A stretch of DNA of 29,965 nt, from assembly GCA_903912405.1 (NCBI GenBank), contig CAIWHF010000022.1, forward strand, positions 1 to 29,965, written 5' to 3'. This document shows, one piece after another, positions 25,778 through 29,965 of the stretch. Numbering within the stretch: position 1 is the stretch's first letter; every line of letters begins with the position of its first letter. The translations under genes and the position numbers were made by a program. The notes below the pieces were generated by a model. The model saw nothing but the letters and a program-made list of their open reading frames with translations, was not told the origin of the DNA and did not search any database. The stretch is from an uncultured Bacteroidota bacterium. Lineage in GTDB: Bacteria > Bacteroidota > Bacteroidia > Chitinophagales > Chitinophagaceae.

Positions 25778-26716
25778 ATGACACAAGTATCCTTCGAAGC
25801 ATCTTTCCAAAAGAAAATAGATGAAGAAATTATGATCGAGCCTCAGGATTATATGCCTGATGAGTATAGAAAAACATTGATTCGTCAAATTTCACAGCAT
25901 GCACACAGCGAAATTGTGGGCATGTTGCCAGAAGCCAACTGGATTACCCGTGCTCCATCCTTGAGAAGAAAAGCCGTATTGTTGGCTAAAGTGCAAGACG
26001 AAGGTGGACATGGATTGTATTTGTATAGCGCTGCCGAAACATTGGGCATCACGCGCGATCAAATGTTGCATCAACTACATACGGGTGCGGCTAAATATTC
26101 ATCCATCTTTAATTACCCTACCATCACTTGGGCTGATATGGGTGCTATTGGTTGGTTGGTAGATGGTGCGGCTATTATGAATCAAGTGCCTTTGTGCAGA
26201 ACCTCTTATGGCCCTTATGCACGTGCTATGGTACGCGTATGCAAAGAAGAAAGTTTTCATCAACGTCAAGGATATGAAATTATGCTATCCCTTGCTAAGG
26301 GTACCCCTGTGCAAAAGCAAATGGCACAAGATGCCTTAAATCGTTGGTGGGCTCCAGCACTTATGATGTTTGGTCCGTTGGATGCAGTGAGCCCAAATAC
26401 GGCTAAAAGTATGGAATGGAGAATTAAACGCTTTACCAACGACGAATTACGTCAGCGTTTTATTGATGTAACCGTAGAGCAGATAAGAATATTAGGATTA
26501 GAATTGCCAGATGCCAACATAAAATGGAACGAAGAACGAGGACATTATGATTCTAGCGAATTGAATTGGGACGAGTTTTGGAATGTGGTAAAAGGTAATG
26601 GCCCTTGTAATAAAGAACGCCTTGCTACTCGTGTAAAAGCATGGGAAGATGGCGCATGGGTGCGCGAAGCAGCGAGTGCTTATGCAGAAAAAAGAAAAAC
26701 TAAAAAAGCAGCTTAA
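25778..26716 (+). CDS. paaA: Phenylacetyl-CoA epoxidase catalytic subunit PaaA
   Basis: The 312-residue ferritin-like protein is the catalytic di-iron subunit that epoxidises the ring of phenylacetyl-CoA, making it ready for ring opening. The di-iron ligands are visible: E45 (HAHSEIVGM), E75 and H78 (DEGGHGLYLYSAAETLG), and E158 and H161 (EESFHQRQGYEI), with conserved aspartates between. Length matches E. coli PaaA (309). It works in a complex with PaaC (structural partner) and PaaB, and receives electrons from PaaE. paaB starts 10 bases after its stop. Confidence 0.95.
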   Translation: MTQVSFEASFQKKIDEEIMIEPQDYMPDEYRKTLIRQISQHAHSEIVGMLPEANWITRAPSLRRKAVLLAKVQDEGGHGLYLYSAAETLGITRDQMLHQLHTGAAKYSSIFNYPTITWADMGAIGWLVDGAAIMNQVPLCRTSYGPYARAMVRVCKEESFHQRQGYEIMLSLAKGTPVQKQMAQDALNRWWAPALMMFGPLDAVSPNTAKSMEWRIKRFTNDELRQRFIDVTVEQIRILGLELPDANIKWNEERGHYDSSELNWDEFWNVVKGNGPCNKERLATRVKAWEDGAWVREAASAYAEKRKTKKAA

Positions 26717-26726
26717 ATTTATTTAT

Positions 26727-27020
26727 ATGAGCAACGAAAATAAGGAATGGCCTTTGTGGGAGGTTTTCATTAGAAGTAAAGCAGGTTTAGATCATAAACA
26801 TGCAGGTAGTTTGCATGCTGCAGATGCGCAAATGGCTATAGAAAATGCACGCGATGTATACACGCGTCGTATGGAGGGTATAAGCATTTGGGTGGTAGAA
26901 AGTAAACATATACATGCCTCTAATCCAGAAGAAGCAGCTGCTTTCTTCGACCCGGCTCAAGATAAAATATACAGACATCCCACTTTTTATAATTTGCCTG
27001 ATGAGCTTAAGCACATGTAG
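26727..27020 (+). CDS. paaB: Phenylacetyl-CoA epoxidase subunit PaaB
   Basis: The 97-residue protein is PaaB, the small subunit that bridges PaaAC dimers in the epoxidase complex. It reads WPLWEVFIRSKAGLDHKHAGSLHAADAQMAIENARDVYTRR, the typical PaaB core, and ends with the usual HPTFYNLPDELKHM tail. An in-frame ATG at 26649 lies inside paaA and would add unrelated residues; the ATG at 26727 gives the normal family length. Confidence 0.94.
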   Translation: MSNENKEWPLWEVFIRSKAGLDHKHAGSLHAADAQMAIENARDVYTRRMEGISIWVVESKHIHASNPEEAAAFFDPAQDKIYRHPTFYNLPDELKHM

Positions 27021-27036
27021 GTTTTAAGATATAGCT

Positions 27037-27861
27037 ATGAGCTCTATAACAACTTTAAAATACACATTACAACTGGCCGATAATGTACTCATTATGGGAC
27101 AACGTTTGGCGGCATGGTGTGGGAAAGGTCCTGTATTGGAACAAGATATTGCCTTAACAAATATTTCTTTAGATCAGATTGGGCAAGCGCGTTCTTTATA
27201 TCAATATGCTGCGCTTATCATTAATAATATGCCAGCAGCAGATAAAGCACATTTATTTAATGCTCCTTTATTACAAGAGAAAATTAATAATCAACATACT
27301 ATTACGGAAGATGATTTAGCATATCTCCGAGATGCATGGGATTTTAGAAATTGCTTATTAGTAGAACAAGAAAATGGCGACTGGGCTTATACCGTAGCAC
27401 GCTCTTTCTTTTTCGATCGTTTCCAATATTTATTGTACGCAGCCTTGCAAAAAAGTATGGATAGTACCTTAGCAGCAATTGCAGAAAAATCGTTGAAAGA
27501 AGTACAATATCATATTAAATGGGCTAGCGAATGGGTTATCCGTTTAGGCGATGGCACTGCTATCAGTAAAGAAAAAATGCAGCAAGCCTTGCAAGCGCGT
27601 TGGGAATATACAGGTGAATTGTTTGCTATGAATGCAATAGAACAAGCAGCAATGCAAGCAAACATTGGTGTAGACGTTAGTAGTTTACAACAAGCCTATC
27701 AGCAGCAAATTGAAGCTATTGTAAATGAAGCAAGTTTACAAATGCCAACAGCTGCTTGGATGCAAACAGGTGGCAAGAACGGAGTGCATACCGAGCATTT
27801 AGGATATATATTAGCCGAAATGCAGTATTTGCAAAGAGCGTATCCAAATATGGAATGGTAG
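27037..27861 (+). CDS. paaC: Phenylacetyl-CoA epoxidase subunit PaaC
   Basis: The 274-residue ferritin-fold protein is the non-catalytic structural partner of PaaA. It shows the conserved LADNVLIMGQRLAAWCGKGPVLEQDIALTNISLDQIGQAR start, the EVQYH segment, and a complete C terminus ending LAEMQYLQRAYPNMEW as in other PaaC proteins. It is slightly longer than E. coli PaaC (about 250). Its stop codon overlaps the start of the following membrane-protein gene (ATGGTAG), where paaD would be expected. Confidence 0.94.
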   Translation: MSSITTLKYTLQLADNVLIMGQRLAAWCGKGPVLEQDIALTNISLDQIGQARSLYQYAALIINNMPAADKAHLFNAPLLQEKINNQHTITEDDLAYLRDAWDFRNCLLVEQENGDWAYTVARSFFFDRFQYLLYAALQKSMDSTLAAIAEKSLKEVQYHIKWASEWVIRLGDGTAISKEKMQQALQARWEYTGELFAMNAIEQAAMQANIGVDVSSLQQAYQQQIEAIVNEASLQMPTAAWMQTGGKNGVHTEHLGYILAEMQYLQRAYPNMEW

Positions 27862-29965
27862 AAACCCATCCTCCTTCCGACTATAAAGTTTTGAACATGT
27901 TTTTTAAAAAAACGAATAGTAGTTACATAGCCATTTTACTTCTTGTGATTGGCTATGTTTTTTTTGATTATATCGTTCATTTCAATAGTAGTGTAATAAC
28001 CCTTGGCGGTGATGGACTTAAAAATTATTACTGTTTTTTAAATCATGCTATGCATGGTTATGGGTTTCATTATACCGGTATGCATTATCCATTTGGAGAC
28101 CATGTTATCTATACCGACAACGAACCGCTCTTGTCGGTGCCCCTTTCCTTTTTAATACATCATTTTAATCTGGGCATAGGCTTCGTCAATTTTGTTTTTT
28201 TTGAAAGCATTGCGCTTTCCTATTTTCTTGCTAGTTATTATTGCTTTCTATTCCTTAACGAATATAAAGTTCCAAAATGGCTCAGTACCATTGCTGCATT
28301 ATTAATTATATTGCTTTCTCCGCAAATATTACGTACGCAAGCACATTATGGTTTAAGCTTCGCGCATATTATACCAATGTGGCTTTATTTTATTTTGAAG
28401 TTTAATAAAACAGGAAAAAAACAATACCTCGTTTATTTAGTACTCTTGAATTTTACGGCTAGCTTTTTACATCTTTATTTTGCGGGTCTTTTATTGCTCA
28501 TGAGTCTATCTTTTACATTGGTATTTTATTGTTTAGTAAAGGAGAATAAAATTCGAACGCTATTAGCTATTAATGCTATTCCCGTATTCATATTAGGGTT
28601 TGTAAAAGTCTTTTTATATTTCACAGATCCCATTTTAGATCGACCCACAAATCCTGGTGGGCATCTAAACTATAAAACTAATTTTATTGATTTCATTGCC
28701 GATCCATTTTCAACAATCATAGATTTTTTTCAAGACATAGGCTTTATTGCCAATGTAAATGATGTTACAGAAGGCTTGTGTTATTTAGGCATTATTCCAA
28801 TTGTTAGTTTGCTGACCTTGGCTTTTTATTATGCTATCCAAATTCTAATTCACAAAAAGTATCCTTCGCTTCGTACTATAGATACTGCATTTTTTTTCAG
28901 TGCAGTACTTTTATTACTTTTTGCTATGGGCTTACATTTGACAATTGGTATGGATCGTTTATTTCATTACGCGCCCTTCTTAAAACAATTTAGAAGCTTA
29001 GGTAGGTTTAGTTGGTATTTCTATTATGTAGCTACTTTATTGGCAGTAGTAGCTATGAGCAAAGTATACCAATCGCAGTTGCTATCTAAAAAAGTTCGAA
29101 TTACAATTATTGCACTGGCATGTTGCATTTGGCTAGTAGATGCCAACGGTCGTATATTGTATATGAAACAAAATGCGGCGGCTTATAGAAGTAATTATGA
29201 ATATTTTCACAGACTCAATCAGGCTTCTTGGGAATCGTTCTTGCAATCAAAAGGGTATTCTAAAAATGATTTTCAGTGTATTGCTGCTGTGCCTTTTATT
29301 CATGTAGGATCTGATAAGATATGGAGAGAAGGTGTGGTTACTAATACTTGGATGCTTAGTAAGAATGCGATTATAGGATACGAGTTAGGTTTGCCTATGA
29401 TGAATGCACTTTTAGCAAGAGCTTCTTGGTCGCAATCATTTGAGCAAGTCAAATTTGATGCGGGTTATTTCGTTGACCATACCTTGTTTAAAAAACTACC
29501 ATCAAAAAAAAATATTCTAGTATTGCGATTAAAAGAAGAAAATTGTATCACTCCAGATCAACAAGGATTATTAAGTGCTTGTGATAGTTTAGGATTTTTT
29601 GATGAAGTATATGTGTATAGTTTATCCGTAGCTCAATATTTTCAGTTACAACAAAAAGTAATCGATTCTTGTATTCGTACTGCCAATCCTAAGCATACAG
29701 TTTATTATCTTAATGAATTTGAACAGGGCGCTGGAAATGGAATAAGAGGCAAGGCTTTTGCTTGGCAAGATTATTTAAAAGATACCGTATTGGCTCGCAT
29801 TTCAGTTGATCAGTTGGATACGACCTCATTAAACGAGTTTTCTATTTGGATTGACTACACGAAAGACAATTTAAAATATCCTTATTTTTCAATTTGTTTT
29901 TACAATGCTAATCAAGAACAACTGCAACAGGTAGATGTTAACGCTAAAACTGCAGATGATAGTTG
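27855..29965 (+). CDS. Polytopic membrane protein, possible GT-C-type glycosyltransferase (3' end cut by window)
   Basis: The open frame runs from ATG at 27855, which overlaps the paaC stop, to the window end: 703 codons and no stop. An alternative ATG at 27897 gives MFFKKTNSSYIAILLLV, a more usual N terminus. About ten hydrophobic segments lie between residues 24 and 390. The first extracytoplasmic loop carries GGDGLKNYY (D53) and YPFGDHVIYTDNEP (from 78), acidic motifs resembling the active-site loop of GT-C lipid-linked-sugar transferases. The remainder is a large soluble, probably periplasmic, domain with a beta-rich end. I cannot assign a named family with certainty; an uncharacterised DUF is an alternative. 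It is not a Paa protein. Confidence 0.7.
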   Translation, partial: MVETHPPSDYKVLNMFFKKTNSSYIAILLLVIGYVFFDYIVHFNSSVITLGGDGLKNYYCFLNHAMHGYGFHYTGMHYPFGDHVIYTDNEPLLSVPLSFLIHHFNLGIGFVNFVFFESIALSYFLASYYCFLFLNEYKVPKWLSTIAALLIILLSPQILRTQAHYGLSFAHIIPMWLYFILKFNKTGKKQYLVYLVLLNFTASFLHLYFAGLLLLMSLSFTLVFYCLVKENKIRTLLAINAIPVFILGFVKVFLYFTDPILDRPTNPGGHLNYKTNFIDFIADPFSTIIDFFQDIGFIANVNDVTEGLCYLGIIPIVSLLTLAFYYAIQILIHKKYPSLRTIDTAFFFSAVLLLLFAMGLHLTIGMDRLFHYAPFLKQFRSLGRFSWYFYYVATLLAVVAMSKVYQSQLLSKKVRITIIALACCIWLVDANGRILYMKQNAAAYRSNYEYFHRLNQASWESFLQSKGYSKNDFQCIAAVPFIHVGSDKIWREGVVTNTWMLSKNAIIGYELGLPMMNALLARASWSQSFEQVKFDAGYFVDHTLFKKLPSKKNILVLRLKEENCITPDQQGLLSACDSLGFFDEVYVYSLSVAQYFQLQQKVIDSCIRTANPKHTVYYLNEFEQGAGNGIRGKAFAWQDYLKDTVLARISVDQLDTTSLNEFSIWIDYTKDNLKYPYFSICFYNANQEQLQQVDVNAKTADDS

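Noticed and set aside
26649..26726. Upstream start for paaB inside paaA
   Set aside because: The added residues are out-of-frame paaA sequence and not PaaB-like; the ATG at 26727 gives the normal length.
1..29965. CRISPR arrays, insertion sequences, prophage genes, tRNA or rRNA
   Set aside because: No regularly spaced direct repeats, transposase or integrase motifs, terminal inverted repeats of IS size, or cloverleaf sequences were seen by eye.

Overview
The window is AT-rich, densely coding chromosomal DNA from a member of the Bacteroidota. The evidence is a complete SprA (the giant outer-membrane translocon of the type IX secretion system, T9SS), a secreted protein with a T9SS type A C-terminal sorting domain, a DUF6089 protein, and promoters of the Bacteroidota type (TTTG, about 20 bases, TAnnTTTG) instead of -35/-10 boxes. 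The gene mix (T9SS, geranylgeranylglyceryl-phosphate-synthase family enzyme, paa genes, GH3-like protein) suggests a Chitinophagaceae-like heterotroph; that family placement is inference. I see no insertion sequence, prophage, CRISPR array, tRNA or rRNA. No intergenic stretch reaches 300 bases.

Left part (1-8.5 kb): short housekeeping genes in alternating orientation. A GH3-like adenylating enzyme faces an S41 C-terminal processing protease. A small T9SS cargo protein faces RidA. TsaB (tRNA t6A synthesis) and an ArsR-fold regulator face a PaaY-like gamma-carbonic-anhydrase hexapeptide protein. Each convergent pair shares a compact hairpin terminator. Next on the minus strand come rpmH-rnpA-yidD, under a full-consensus promoter, then a GGGP-synthase-family gene and mscL. 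The rpmH gene (51 codons) and the true start of yidD were set by reading the sequence directly.

Middle (8.5-17.5 kb): a TetR repressor followed by a complete tripartite RND efflux operon (TolC-type channel, lipoprotein adaptor, 1130-residue pump). The TetR gene is preceded by a perfect 11-bp inverted repeat abutting a TAnnTTTG element, the likely operator for the whole operon, and a hairpin terminator closes it. Then come a stand-alone cobalamin-binding subunit of an acyl-CoA mutase, an enoyl-CoA hydratase and a DUF6089 outer-membrane protein, ended by another strong terminator.

Right part (17.5-30 kb): ruvA is followed 9 bases later by sprA (2505 codons). A new promoter then starts paaA-paaB-paaC, the catalytic and structural core of the phenylacetyl-CoA epoxidase. 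paaD and paaE do not follow. Instead paaC overlaps by 7 bases the start of a large polytopic membrane protein that resembles GT-C glycosyltransferases and runs off the end of the window.

Most genes belong to known families. The items most worth a second look are the TetR operator/promoter, the interrupted paa operon with its coupled membrane protein, the orphan B12 subunit, the charged insertion in SprA, and the very short leaders implied by promoter positions.
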